Notes under the pieces: generated by a model
Told to the model about the DNA's origin: nothing
Seen by the model: only the letters and a program-made list of their open reading frames with translations
Database searches by the model: none
Shown: positions 8,887 to 17,849 of the stretch, in pieces
How positions within the stretch are numbered: the first letter of the stretch is position 1
How the letters are laid out: every line of letters starts with the position of its first letter
Translations under genes and position numbers: made by a program
Source of the DNA: Peptoniphilus harei
GTDB taxonomy: Bacteria > Bacillota > Clostridia > Tissierellales > Peptoniphilaceae
Direction of reading: 5' to 3'
Assembly: GCF_900454685.1 (NCBI RefSeq)
Contig: NZ_UATM01000032.1
Span: forward strand, 1,116,001-1,180,000
DNA length: 64,000 nt

Positions 8887-9987
8887 ATGAAAAAAATTGT
8901 AATATCTGGATACTTTGGTTTTGACAATTCTGGCGACGATGCCATCTTAAAAGCCATGGTAGATGATTTTAAAAAATTAAATATTGATTTAGAGATGACA
9001 GCACTCTCAAATAATCCTGAAAAAACAAAAGAGGTTTATGAAATAGGGGCAGTAAATAGATTTTCCTTTAGTGAGGTCCGTGGAGCCCTAAAAGAATCAG
9101 ATCTCCTCTTGTCTGGTGGAGGATCTATTCTCCAAGATATTACTTCCACAAGGTCTATTATTTATTATCTTTCTGTAATTATCTTGGCAAAGTTTTTGAG
9201 AAAAAAAGTTTACGTCTATGCCAATGGAATTGGACCAATAGATAAAAAATTCAACAGGATTTTGACAAGATGGGTCCTAAACAGGGTGGACTATATAAGT
9301 TTAAGGGACGATCTCTCCTATAAGTTTGTAAGGGATCTAGGAGTTACCAATAAAAATATAGAAGTAACTGCTGACCCAGTCTTTACCCTTGAAGCTGCAA
9401 GTGAAGATAGGGTTGATGAAATCTTAAAGAATGAAAATATTAAGATTACAGATAAGACTATAGGATTTTGCATAAGAGATCAAAAAAATATTGGAGAGAT
9501 AAAGAATAAATTTGCAGCGACTATCGACAAGTTAATCGAAGATGGTTATGATATTCTCCTTGTTCCCTTCCATAATCCTAGGGACAATATTTATTCAAGC
9601 GAAGTTGCAGAGAGATGCCGTCACAAGGACAAGGTAATGCTAATAGAAAACACCTACTCTGCAGGAGAGTTAATGGGAATTTTTAAAAAATTAAAACTCC
9701 TTGCGGCTATGAGACTTCACTCACTTGTCTATGCAGCAAGTGTCAATCTTCCAATGGTGGGAATAATTTATGACCCAAAGGTTGAAGCCATGGTAAAGGA
9801 ACTGGGGATAGAAGAAGCTATTGATGTGGAGAACTTTACTCCAGAAGAACTCTTTACTAAAATAAAATTAGCCCTTGAAAATTTGGAAGAAAGAAGACAA
9901 GTTTTAGCTGACAGAGCAGAAGAAATGAGACGAGAGTCTAAGAGAAATGTAGAAATAACTTTGGACTTATTAGAAGAAAAATTTTAA
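8887..9987 (+). CDS. csaB: Polysaccharide pyruvyl transferase CsaB
   Basis: CsaB-type enzymes add a pyruvate ketal to the secondary cell-wall polymer, making the ligand that SLH domains bind. The 366-residue product starts with MKKIVISGYFGFDNSGDDA, the standard opening of the family. It also carries the SGGGSILQD and YANGIGPI motifs, and MRLHSLVYAAS with NLPMVGIIYDPKV near the C-terminus. A longer frame from a GTG at 8866 is possible, but the ATG at 8887 matches the family start. It is the last gene of the polysaccharide operon. An SLH-domain protein at 48990 is a plausible beneficiary. Confidence 0.88.
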   Translation: MKKIVISGYFGFDNSGDDAILKAMVDDFKKLNIDLEMTALSNNPEKTKEVYEIGAVNRFSFSEVRGALKESDLLLSGGGSILQDITSTRSIIYYLSVIILAKFLRKKVYVYANGIGPIDKKFNRILTRWVLNRVDYISLRDDLSYKFVRDLGVTNKNIEVTADPVFTLEAASEDRVDEILKNENIKITDKTIGFCIRDQKNIGEIKNKFAATIDKLIEDGYDILLVPFHNPRDNIYSSEVAERCRHKDKVMLIENTYSAGELMGIFKKLKLLAAMRLHSLVYAASVNLPMVGIIYDPKVEAMVKELGIEEAIDVENFTPEELFTKIKLALENLEERRQVLADRAEEMRRESKRNVEITLDLLEEKF

Positions 9988-10037
9988 ATAGTTTTAACTT
10001 AAATATAAAAGAATTTATTAAAAAATTAATTATCACA

Positions 10038-10067
10038 AAGGGGTCAGATAACTGGCTCCTTTTTTGT
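10038..10067 (+). terminator. Terminator of the polysaccharide operon
   Basis: AAGGGGTCAG (10038-10047) pairs with CTGGCTCCTT (10052-10061) over an ATAA loop, followed by TTTTTG. Confidence 0.85.
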
Positions 10068-10191
10068 TTAAAATTTTATTTTTCAAAAGACTAGACAAAA
10101 AATTACATACTTTAAAAGAAAAATTTACAAGAATTTTACAATTGAAGTTTAAGATGATTGTGAATGATTATGAGGAAGGATGAGATTATTT

Positions 10192-11109
10192 ATGAGACAC
10201 GCAATAGTAGATATAGGATCCAACACAATTAGGTTAATCGTCTTTGACGCTCACGAAGAGACTGAAGAATTAAAAAAAGTTATAAATAAAAAATATACTG
10301 CTGGACTAATAACTTATGTGCACGATGGCGAACTTTCTGGAAAGGGAATAAAAAAACTTATAAAGACCCTTGCAAGTATAAAAAATATTGTAGAAGAACT
10401 AAAGGTTGACACTTTCTCACCCTTTGCTACAGCATCCTTGAGAAATTTAGACAACACTGAGGAAGTCTTGGCAAGAGTCAAGGAAGAACTTGATATTGAT
10501 ATTGACGTCCTAGACCAAGTTGAGGAAGCCTTTCTTGGAAATGTTGGAATAAGAAGTGAAGTAGAAATTGAAAGTGGACTTTCAATAGATATTGGTGGTG
10601 CCAGTACAGAAGTTGTTTATTTCGATGAAGAAGGACCTAAGGAATTTCTAAACTTAAATATTGGTTCACTCTTACTTTTTACTGCAAATGTATCGAGAAT
10701 TTTGCCAAAGAAAAAAGAAATGCGTGCTATTAAAAAGATTGTTCTTCGTGAAATTAATTCTTTTAAATTTTCTACTAAGACAGACAAATTAGTTGGAATT
10801 GGTGGATCAATTAGAACTACAGGAAAAATCATTGAAGACCTTTGGGGAGGAGATGACAAATCCTTTAGCTTAGATGACCTTGATAAATTAATGGAACTTA
10901 TTGAGGACAAGGACACAGATATTATTAGGTCAATCTTGAGCATAAACCCAGCCAGAATCCATACAACTGTACCTGGAATAATAATTTTAAGAACTTTTAT
11001 GAAAAAGTTTAATATAAATGAGATACAAGTTTCTGGAAATGGACTGAGAGAAGGTTATTTAATTTATAAAGTATTGGGTGGTAATGATGAAATCGTACTT
11101 TCAAAATAG
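10192..11109 (+). CDS. ppx: Exopolyphosphatase / pppGpp phosphohydrolase family (Ppx/GppA)
   Basis: A 305-residue protein of the ASKHA fold. It has AIVDIGSNTIRLIVFD at the N-terminus (phosphate 1 loop), SIDIGGASTEVVYFDEEG near residue 130 (phosphate 2), and GIGGSIRTTGKI near residue 203. Ppx enzymes remove terminal phosphates from polyphosphate, and relatives also act on pppGpp. Only the short core is present, without the C-terminal HD extension of long Ppx. An ATG lies at 10180, but it abuts the GAGGAAGG ribosome site, so the ATG at 10192 is the likelier start. It overlaps ppk1, giving a polyphosphate turnover operon. Confidence 0.88.
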   Translation: MRHAIVDIGSNTIRLIVFDAHEETEELKKVINKKYTAGLITYVHDGELSGKGIKKLIKTLASIKNIVEELKVDTFSPFATASLRNLDNTEEVLARVKEELDIDIDVLDQVEEAFLGNVGIRSEVEIESGLSIDIGGASTEVVYFDEEGPKEFLNLNIGSLLLFTANVSRILPKKKEMRAIKKIVLREINSFKFSTKTDKLVGIGGSIRTTGKIIEDLWGGDDKSFSLDDLDKLMELIEDKDTDIIRSILSINPARIHTTVPGIIILRTFMKKFNINEIQVSGNGLREGYLIYKVLGGNDEIVLSK

Positions 11110-13231
11110 AGAATTATCCTGGCTAAGATTTAACGAAAGAGTACTCCTTGAAGCAACTGAAAAAGAAGTCCCTGACCTGGAGAAATTAAAATTTATTAGT
11201 ATTTTTATTTCAAATTTAGATGAATTTTTTATGGTTAGGGTTGGCTCTCTTCATGACTTATCTTCCTTGAAAAAAGAAGTAAAAGATAACAAGACTGGGA
11301 TGAATGCAGAAGAGCAAATCCAGGCAATTTTAGAAACTCTTCCAAAAATATATGAAGAGAAGGACGAGATTTTTAAAGAAGTAAGTGAGAGCTTAGATAA
11401 GGTAAATATAAGAAACTTATCCTATGAAAATTTGGATAAAAGTCAAAAAGATTTTGTAGATGACTTTTATATTAATAGGATTGATCAACTTGTGTCTCCT
11501 CAAATAGTTGATATAAATCATCCATTTCCATTTTTAGAAAATACGAAATTATATGCCATTGCACATCTAGAGAAAAATGGAGAAAAAGTATTTGGTATAG
11601 TTCCAGTTAGAAGAACTTATCCAAAATATTTAATCTTGCCAGGAGAAAACTTTGAATATATTTTAATGGAAAATATAATTCTAAATAAAATTGATGAAAT
11701 TTTTAAGGATTATGAGGTCTTATCAAAAAATATAATTAAGGTAACAAGGAACACCGACTTTGTTGATGACAGGGATACCTGGGAAGAGTTTGACGACTAC
11801 ACTGAATACATGAAGACCATCTTAAAGAAGAGAAAGAGATTAAATGTTGTGAGGTTGGAATCAGAAGGAAGTCTTCAAAAGCCAAGTCTTAAATTTATTT
11901 TGAAAAAGTTGGACTTGGATGAGGCTGCATATTTTCCTTCAGACACACCCCTAAATATGAAATATGTCTTTGATTTAATTGATGAAGTGCCAAAGGCTAT
12001 AAAAAGTGGTCTCCTCTATAAGGAATTAAGACAATACAATCCTAGCGATTTTTCTTCCAGCGTGACAGAAGATATTAGATTGAAAGACAGGATTTTATCT
12101 TATCCCTATGATAGCATGGATACCTTTATATCTCTTCTTAAAGAAGCAGCTAATGACCCTGAGTGTAAGTCCATAAAGATAACAATTTATAGGCTGGCAA
12201 AAAATTCTAAAGTTGTTCGATACTTAACTGAGGCAGCACAAAATGGAAAAGAAGTCACAGTTTTTGTTGAGATAAAGGCGAGGTTTGACGAAGAATCAAA
12301 TATAAATTATGCAAATATCCTATATGAAGAAGGCTGCAACATTATCTACGGCTTTAACAAGTACAAAATGCACTCTAAAATTTGCCTAATAACTTACAAG
12401 GACAGTGAAAGTGGCAACTTAAATTACATCACACAAATTGGGACGGGAAATTACAATGAATCCACTGCAAAACAATACACTGATTTTGCCCTAATGACTG
12501 CCAATAAAGACATAGGACTTGATGCAACAGACTTCTTTAAAAATATGTCCATTGGCAATTTAGATGGGAAGTACAAACATCTTCTACAGTCACCAACAAG
12601 CTTAAAGTCAGGACTTATGCATCTTGTAGAAAGAGAAATTGAAAAGGGAGAAAATGGCTACATCCTTTGTAAATTCAATTCTCTAACAGACAAGGACTTT
12701 ATAGAAAAATTTGTTGAGGCGTCTCAAAAGGGCGTAAAAGTTGATTTAATTATTAGAGGAATCTCTTGCCTTCTCCCTGGTATAGAAGGCAAAAGTGAAA
12801 ATATAAGTATTAGGTCTATTGTTGGAAGATTTTTAGAACACCCAAGGGTTTATGTCTTTGGAAAGGACAAGAAAGACATGTACATTTCTTCTGCCGATCT
12901 TATGACAAGAAACACTGAAAAGAGAGTGGAGATTGCAACACCAGTCTTAGATGAAGAGATTAGAATTAGGATACTAAATTATCTTGAAATACAAATGCAA
13001 GATAATGCTGGCGCTAGGACTATGAATAGTGATGGAGAGTATGAAAAAATTGAAATTCAAGGAGAAAGAATTTCATGTCAAAATTACTTTATAAAAAAGT
13101 GTGAAGAAAAGAACTTTGCTGCGAGAAGTAAAGTCGAAAAAACAACTATTGATAAAGAAAAAGTTGAAGATGAAAAAATTAACAAAAAGAACTCTTTCTT
13201 TGGCAAGATCTTAAAAATTTTCAAAAAATAA
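11087..13231 (+). CDS. ppk1: Polyphosphate kinase 1
   Basis: PPK1 reversibly polymerises the gamma phosphate of ATP into polyphosphate at the membrane. The 714-residue product begins with SYFQNRELSWLRFNERVL, the family's N-terminal signature. The autophosphorylated histidine is His 429 in HSKICLI, with a supporting ARFDEESNI segment upstream. The last 40 residues are a lysine-rich tail ending SFFGKILKIFKK that could touch the membrane. Three in-frame starts lie within ten bases (GTG 11078, ATG 11084, ATG 11087), all inside ppx, so the two genes are translationally coupled. Length and motifs are complete. Confidence 0.95.
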   Translation: MKSYFQNRELSWLRFNERVLLEATEKEVPDLEKLKFISIFISNLDEFFMVRVGSLHDLSSLKKEVKDNKTGMNAEEQIQAILETLPKIYEEKDEIFKEVSESLDKVNIRNLSYENLDKSQKDFVDDFYINRIDQLVSPQIVDINHPFPFLENTKLYAIAHLEKNGEKVFGIVPVRRTYPKYLILPGENFEYILMENIILNKIDEIFKDYEVLSKNIIKVTRNTDFVDDRDTWEEFDDYTEYMKTILKKRKRLNVVRLESEGSLQKPSLKFILKKLDLDEAAYFPSDTPLNMKYVFDLIDEVPKAIKSGLLYKELRQYNPSDFSSSVTEDIRLKDRILSYPYDSMDTFISLLKEAANDPECKSIKITIYRLAKNSKVVRYLTEAAQNGKEVTVFVEIKARFDEESNINYANILYEEGCNIIYGFNKYKMHSKICLITYKDSESGNLNYITQIGTGNYNESTAKQYTDFALMTANKDIGLDATDFFKNMSIGNLDGKYKHLLQSPTSLKSGLMHLVEREIEKGENGYILCKFNSLTDKDFIEKFVEASQKGVKVDLIIRGISCLLPGIEGKSENISIRSIVGRFLEHPRVYVFGKDKKDMYISSADLMTRNTEKRVEIATPVLDEEIRIRILNYLEIQMQDNAGARTMNSDGEYEKIEIQGERISCQNYFIKKCEEKNFAARSKVEKTTIDKEKVEDEKINKKNSFFGKILKIFKK

Positions 13232-13322
13232 AATTTAAAAAAATACACTTTTACTTTTGGAATTCCTTAAAAATTATTGATATATAAGGAATTTAAATTC
13301 AGGCTCAAGTTTACAAAAACTA

Positions 13323-13351
13323 TTGACAATTAAAATCTAAATTGATAATAT
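13323..13351 (+). promoter_or_regulatory. Promoter of the purine operon
   Basis: TTGACA (13323-13328) and TAATAT (13346-13351) with a 17-bp spacer, directly ahead of the riboswitch. Upstream (13255-13293) is a 9-bp stem without a T run after ppk1. Confidence 0.75.
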
Positions 13352-13359
13352 CTAATTGT

Positions 13360-13514
13360 ATGAGAGCTCATATCATGAGTGAAAGTGTGCCTAGGGATCC
13401 GGGCTTTGCCAAGGACCGAGCGGTACTGGTACTTTTTTTATAAAGTATCACACCTTAGGGAAAAAAGCCCAGAGGGGTAGGTTTTACGAAATCTGCCTCT
13501 TTGGGCTTTATTTA
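13360..13514 (+). promoter_or_regulatory. ykkC-family riboswitch, probably the PRPP-sensing subtype, with terminator
   Basis: The leader holds the ykkC aptamer core: CTAGGGATCCG at 13391-13401 and GGACCGAGCGGTAC at 13413-13426. An outer stem is formed by AAGTGTG and CACACCTT. It is followed by a long terminator hairpin (13464-13514, AAAGCCCAGAGG / CCTCTTTGGGCTTT) and a T-rich tail. The PRPP class (ykkC 2b) is known in front of purine synthesis genes and turns them on when PRPP is plentiful; the purC context points to that class rather than guanidine or ppGpp. The aptamer's GGGCTTT (13401-13407) is complementary to the terminator's AAAGCCC, giving an obvious switching pair. Confidence 0.82.
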
Positions 13515-13531
13515 ATTTACTGGAGGAAATT

Positions 13532-14212
13532 ATGAAAACTATTTACCAAGGAAAAACTAAGAATGTTTTAGAAGAAGACGGAAGATGTTACCTACAATTT
13601 AAGGATGACATGACAGGAACTGACGGAGTTTTTGATACTGGTGGAAACCAAGTAGCTGGTAGTATTGAAGGTGCAGGTAAAGAATGTCTAAAAGTTACTA
13701 AATACTTCTTTGAAAAAATCAATGAAGCAGGAATTAACACTCATTACATTTCTTCTGACCTTGACAATAATTTAATGGAAGTAAAAAGAGCAAGTGTATT
13801 TGGTAAGGGTCTTGAAGTTATTACAAGATTTAAGGCCGTTGGATCTTTCTACAGGAGATATGGCCTTTATGTAGAAGAAGGTGCTGACCTTCCAGAATAT
13901 ACTGAAATCACTTTAAAAGATGATGGAAGAGACGATCCACTTATTACTAAAGAAGGACTTGTTGCCCTAGGTATCTTAAAAGCTGAAGAATACGACACAA
14001 TCGTAGAAATGAATAAGAAAATTGCAAATATTGTAAAAGACCTTTTAAAAGAAAAGGGACTAGATCTTTACGATATTAAATTTGAATACGGTAGACTTGA
14101 AGGATCAGACGAAATCGTCCTAATCGACGAAGTTAGTGGTGGAAACATGAGAGCTTACCATAATGGAGAATATGTAGAACCTCTTAATGTTTCAAAATAT
14201 CTAGAAATTTAA
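13532..14212 (+). CDS. purC: SAICAR synthase
   Basis: PurC joins aspartate to CAIR using ATP, step seven or eight of IMP synthesis. At 226 residues it is the compact bacterial form. Diagnostic parts are YQGKTKNV at the N-terminus, then VKRASVFGKGLEVITRFKAV in the middle, and LIDEVSGGNMRAYHNGE near the C-terminus. The start follows TGGAGGAAATT. It is the first gene of a six-gene purine operon and lies immediately behind the riboswitch. Neighbouring spacings are 10-11 bases or overlaps throughout. Confidence 0.96.
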   Translation: MKTIYQGKTKNVLEEDGRCYLQFKDDMTGTDGVFDTGGNQVAGSIEGAGKECLKVTKYFFEKINEAGINTHYISSDLDNNLMEVKRASVFGKGLEVITRFKAVGSFYRRYGLYVEEGADLPEYTEITLKDDGRDDPLITKEGLVALGILKAEEYDTIVEMNKKIANIVKDLLKEKGLDLYDIKFEYGRLEGSDEIVLIDEVSGGNMRAYHNGEYVEPLNVSKYLEI

Positions 14213-14222
14213 GGAGTTAAAA

Positions 14223-14699
14223 ATGAGAGTATCAATTATAATGGGTTCAATTTCTGACAGAGAAATTGCAGACAAGATCGTTGCAAAATTAATGGAATTT
14301 GGGATTGAATATGAAGCCAAAGTAATTTCTGCTCACAGAGCCTTAAAAGAGTTACAAGAATATGTAAAAAATGCTGAAGATGAAAGCCAAGTTTTCATTT
14401 CAATAGCAGGAAAGGCTGCCCACCTTGGTGGAGTTATAGCAGCTCTTACTACAAGACCTGTTATTGGAGTGCCTGTTAAGAGTTCAACTCTTGATGGACT
14501 AGATGCACTTCTTTCCACTGTTCAAATGCCAAGTGGAGTACCTGTTGCTACAGTTGCTATTAATGGTGGAGAAAATGCTGCAATCCTTGCTGCAGAAATT
14601 TTGGCTGTATCTGATGACAATTTAAAGGAAAAGCTAAGACAATTTAGGTCTGATATGTCAGAAAAAATTGCAAACACCGAATATATTTACGAAGGATAA
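14223..14699 (+). CDS. purE: 5-(carboxyamino)imidazole ribonucleotide mutase / AIR carboxylase
   Basis: A 158-residue PurE with the fold's substrate loop MGSISDREIADKI, the SAHRALKEL motif that carries the catalytic histidine, and GKAAHLGGVIAALTTRPVIG. It produces CAIR, the substrate of PurC, which is encoded just upstream. No purK is present here; either N5-CAIR synthase is elsewhere or this is a CO2-using class II enzyme, which I cannot settle by eye. Its overlap with neighbours is nil (10 and 11 bases). Confidence 0.94.
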   Translation: MRVSIIMGSISDREIADKIVAKLMEFGIEYEAKVISAHRALKELQEYVKNAEDESQVFISIAGKAAHLGGVIAALTTRPVIGVPVKSSTLDGLDALLSTVQMPSGVPVATVAINGGENAAILAAEILAVSDDNLKEKLRQFRSDMSEKIANTEYIYEG

Positions 14700-14710
14700 A
14701 AGGAGCGGAG

Positions 14711-15742
14711 ATGGCAATTAATTATAAGAATGCAGGCGTAGATGTTGATGCCGGTCAAAGAGAAGTTGAATTAATTAAGAGTATTGTTAAAAAAACCCAA
14801 TCCAAGGATGTTTTATCATCTCTTGGTGGATTTTCTGGTTTATTTAATTTAGACCTTGATGGAATTAAAAATCCTGTACTTTGTAGTGGTACAGATGGTG
14901 TTGGTACTAAAGTTATCTTGGCTCACATGCTTGATAAACACGATACTATTGGTATTGACTGTGTGGCAATGTGCGTAAATGATATTTTATGCCAAGGCGC
15001 TAAACCACTTTTCTTCTTGGACTATATTGCAACTGGCAAGCTAGTTCCTGAAAAAATGGAAGAAATTGTAAAGGGAGTTGCCGAAGGTTGTATCCAATCT
15101 TCAGCATCACTTATTGGTGGAGAAACTGCAGAAATGCCTGGAGTTTACCAAGAAGACCAATATGACCTAGCAGGTTTTGCTGTTGGAGTTGTTGATAAGG
15201 ACAAAATTATCGACGGATCTAGCATCAAGGAAGGGGACATAGTTTTTGGTCTTTCTTCCAATGGTATCCACTCTAATGGTTATTCACTTGTTAGAAAAAT
15301 TGTATTTGACCACTGCAAACTTGATTTAAATGAAGAAATTGATGAATTAAATTCTACTCTAGGGGAAGAACTTTTAAAGCCAACAAGAATTTATGTTAAG
15401 GAAATTCTTGAGCTTTTGAAAATTGTTGATATTAAGGGAATGAGTCACATAACAGGTGGAGGATTCTACGAAAACATTCCAAGAATGATTCCTGATGGAC
15501 TTTGTGCAAAGGTTGATGCATCTGTAATCGAAACTCCTGAAATCTTTAAACTTTTAAAGAAGTGGGCAGATCTAAAGGATGAAGACATGTATGCTACCTT
15601 CAATATGGGCGTTGGATTTACCCTTGTTGTATCAGAAGAAGACAAAGACAAGGTTGTTGACTTCTTTAAGGATACTGACTTAAAACTTTATGAACTTGGA
15701 AAAGTTGTGGCTGGAGAAGATAAAATTGACCTTAGCCTCTAA
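14711..15742 (+). CDS. purM: AIR synthase (FGAM cyclo-ligase)
   Basis: PurM closes the imidazole ring of FGAM with ATP. The 343-residue protein shows the expected N-terminal GVDVDAGQREVELIK, the CSGTDGVGTKV glycine-rich motif, CVAMCVNDIL, and the GGETAEMPGVYQEDQYDLAG block. The C-terminal half has SHITGGGFYENIPRM. It is complete and fits the family length. Its 3' end overlaps the start of purN by 17 bases. Confidence 0.96.
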   Translation: MAINYKNAGVDVDAGQREVELIKSIVKKTQSKDVLSSLGGFSGLFNLDLDGIKNPVLCSGTDGVGTKVILAHMLDKHDTIGIDCVAMCVNDILCQGAKPLFFLDYIATGKLVPEKMEEIVKGVAEGCIQSSASLIGGETAEMPGVYQEDQYDLAGFAVGVVDKDKIIDGSSIKEGDIVFGLSSNGIHSNGYSLVRKIVFDHCKLDLNEEIDELNSTLGEELLKPTRIYVKEILELLKIVDIKGMSHITGGGFYENIPRMIPDGLCAKVDASVIETPEIFKLLKKWADLKDEDMYATFNMGVGFTLVVSEEDKDKVVDFFKDTDLKLYELGKVVAGEDKIDLSL

Positions 15743-16328
15743 AAATATTGCAGTTTTAATTTCAGGTGGTGGCACAAATCTACAAGCCATCATTGACAAT
15801 ACAGAAAATAATTATATTAACGGAAAAATAAAAATTGTCATTTCAAATAGAGAAGATGCTTATGGCTTAGTCAGAGCAGAGAAGGCGGGAATACCTGGCT
15901 TCTTTATAAAAGATGATGAAGAGCTCATAAACAAGTTAAAAGAATATAAAATTGATTTAATTATTCTGGCAGGATATCTAAAGATCTTGCCAGAAAAAAT
16001 TACCAAGATTTATGAAAATAAAATAATAAATATACATCCATCACTAATTCCTGCCTTTTGTGGCAGGGGTTACTATGGATTAAAAGTACATGAGGCCGTC
16101 ATATCAAGGGGTGTTAAATACACTGGTGCCACAACTCATTTTGTAAATGAGGGGGCAGATGAGGGTCCTATTATCATGCAAAGAATTGTTGAAGTTGAAG
16201 ACGAGAGTCCAGAAGAACTTCAACAAAAGGTTTTAAAGATTGAGCACGAAATTTTGCCTCTTTCTGTAAAATATTTTTGCGAGGATAAGTTAAAAGTTGT
16301 TAATGGAAAAGTTGTAATTGGAGGTTAG
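15726..16328 (+). CDS. purN: Phosphoribosylglycinamide formyltransferase
   Basis: PurN transfers a formyl group from 10-formyl-tetrahydrofolate to GAR. The 200-residue protein has the glycine-rich NIAVLISGGGTNLQAI opening, the catalytic NIHPSLIPAF, and GADEGPIIMQ with the conserved Asp. I chose the TTG at 15726 because GGAG (15713-15716) sits nine bases upstream and this gives the family's short N-terminus. A longer frame from the ATG at 15690 would add twelve residues that read like purM sequence in another frame. It lies inside the purM 3' end, so the two are coupled. Confidence 0.9.
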   Translation: MTLASKNIAVLISGGGTNLQAIIDNTENNYINGKIKIVISNREDAYGLVRAEKAGIPGFFIKDDEELINKLKEYKIDLIILAGYLKILPEKITKIYENKIINIHPSLIPAFCGRGYYGLKVHEAVISRGVKYTGATTHFVNEGADEGPIIMQRIVEVEDESPEELQQKVLKIEHEILPLSVKYFCEDKLKVVNGKVVIGG

Positions 16329-16329
16329 G

Positions 16330-17841
16330 ATGAGGGCACTTATTTCAGTTTATGACAAAGAAGGAATTGTTGAGTTTGCCAAAGAACTTGTCAATAGAGG
16401 TTGGGAAATCATTTCTACTGGTGGTACTTATAAGAAGCTAAAGGATGCAGGAATAGATGTAATATCTGTAGACAAGGTAACTGGTTTTCCAGAAATTTTA
16501 GATGGAAGAGTGAAGACTCTTAACCCAAAAATCCACGCAGGCATACTTGCAAGACGTGATTTAAATGAACATATGGAAACTTTAAAGGAAGAAGAAATAG
16601 GAACAATTGATATGGTTGTAAATAACCTCTATCCCTTTGAAGAAAAGTTGCTTGAAAAGGCAGACCACGACACTATGATTGAAAATATAGACATTGGTGG
16701 GCCATCAATGATTAGGGCAGCTGCCAAAAATTATAAGGACGTCTACATTGTAACTGATCCAGCTGACTATGACAGTGTACTTAACTACATAGATAAGAAG
16801 GATCCGAAGTTTAATGAATATCTTGCCAACAAGGCCTTTAGCTACACTGCACACTATGATGCTGTAATTTCAAATTATTTTGCAAAAAGAGAAGGGGATA
16901 GATTCCCAAGATATATAAACAAGTCTTATAAGCTTGTTGAAGAGTTGAGATATGGTGAAAATCCTCATCAAAGGGCAGCCTTCTATGAAGATTCTTATAC
17001 TCCAGACAAAATTGAATACAAGGTTCTTCATGGTAAGCAAGTTTCTTACAACAACTTAAACGACATGTACTCTGCTCTTAATGCAGTGATTAATTTTGAT
17101 AAGCCAGCAGCTGTTGCTGTTAAGCATACAAATCCTTGTGGAATTGGAATAGGGGATAGTCTTGAAGAAGCCTTTGTAAAGGCCTATGAATGTGATGATG
17201 AATCAATTTTTGGTGGAATAATTGCACTTAATAGGGAAGTTGATATAAAAACTGCAGAAAATCTTTCAAAGATTTTCTTGGAAATTGTTGCAGCTCCAAG
17301 TTTTTCTAAAGAAGCCTATGACCTTTTAGCTCAAAAGAAAAATATTAGGCTTATAGAAATTCCTGACTTTGAAAAACTTTACGAGCCAGGGTTTAGATTT
17401 AAGCAAGTTCTAAATGGAATTATTATCCAAAACTTTGACGACAAAATTTGGGACGAAGACAAACTAGACTTTGTTTCAAATAGGGAGCCAACAGAAAAAG
17501 AACTTGAAGAATTAAAATTTGCCTTCACTTGCTGTAAGACAAGTTTCTCAAACTCAGTTGTAATTGCAAAAGATGGTGGAACTCTTGCCCTTGGTCAAGG
17601 AGAAACAAAGAGGTCTTGGGCAGTAGAAGAAGCAATTGAAAGAGCTGGAGAAAAAATAAAGGGTGCAGTCCTTGCATCTGATGGATTCTTCTTTAGGGAC
17701 ACAATTGAACTTCTTGATAAGGCAGGAATTGATGTAATAGTTCAACCAGGTGGATCTGTTAAGGACCAAGAAGTTATAGATTATGCAAATGAAAATAATA
17801 TTTGTCTTGTCTTTACTAATATGAGACATTTTAGACACTAG
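16330..17841 (+). CDS. purH: Bifunctional AICAR transformylase / IMP cyclohydrolase
   Basis: PurH performs the last two steps to IMP. Residues 1-150 form the MGS-like cyclohydrolase domain (MRALISVYDKEGIVEFAK and IDIGGPSMIRAAAKN). The rest is the transformylase, with AAVAVKHTNPCGIG carrying the catalytic Lys-His pair, and ILASDGFF-like and VIVQPGGSVKDQEVI motifs at the end. The ATG at 16330 is preceded by GGAGGTTAGG; the upstream TTG at 16318 lies before that site and is unlikely. The 503-residue length is normal. Confidence 0.96.
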   Translation: MRALISVYDKEGIVEFAKELVNRGWEIISTGGTYKKLKDAGIDVISVDKVTGFPEILDGRVKTLNPKIHAGILARRDLNEHMETLKEEEIGTIDMVVNNLYPFEEKLLEKADHDTMIENIDIGGPSMIRAAAKNYKDVYIVTDPADYDSVLNYIDKKDPKFNEYLANKAFSYTAHYDAVISNYFAKREGDRFPRYINKSYKLVEELRYGENPHQRAAFYEDSYTPDKIEYKVLHGKQVSYNNLNDMYSALNAVINFDKPAAVAVKHTNPCGIGIGDSLEEAFVKAYECDDESIFGGIIALNREVDIKTAENLSKIFLEIVAAPSFSKEAYDLLAQKKNIRLIEIPDFEKLYEPGFRFKQVLNGIIIQNFDDKIWDEDKLDFVSNREPTEKELEELKFAFTCCKTSFSNSVVIAKDGGTLALGQGETKRSWAVEEAIERAGEKIKGAVLASDGFFFRDTIELLDKAGIDVIVQPGGSVKDQEVIDYANENNICLVFTNMRHFRH

Positions 17842-17849
17842 GAGGCCAA

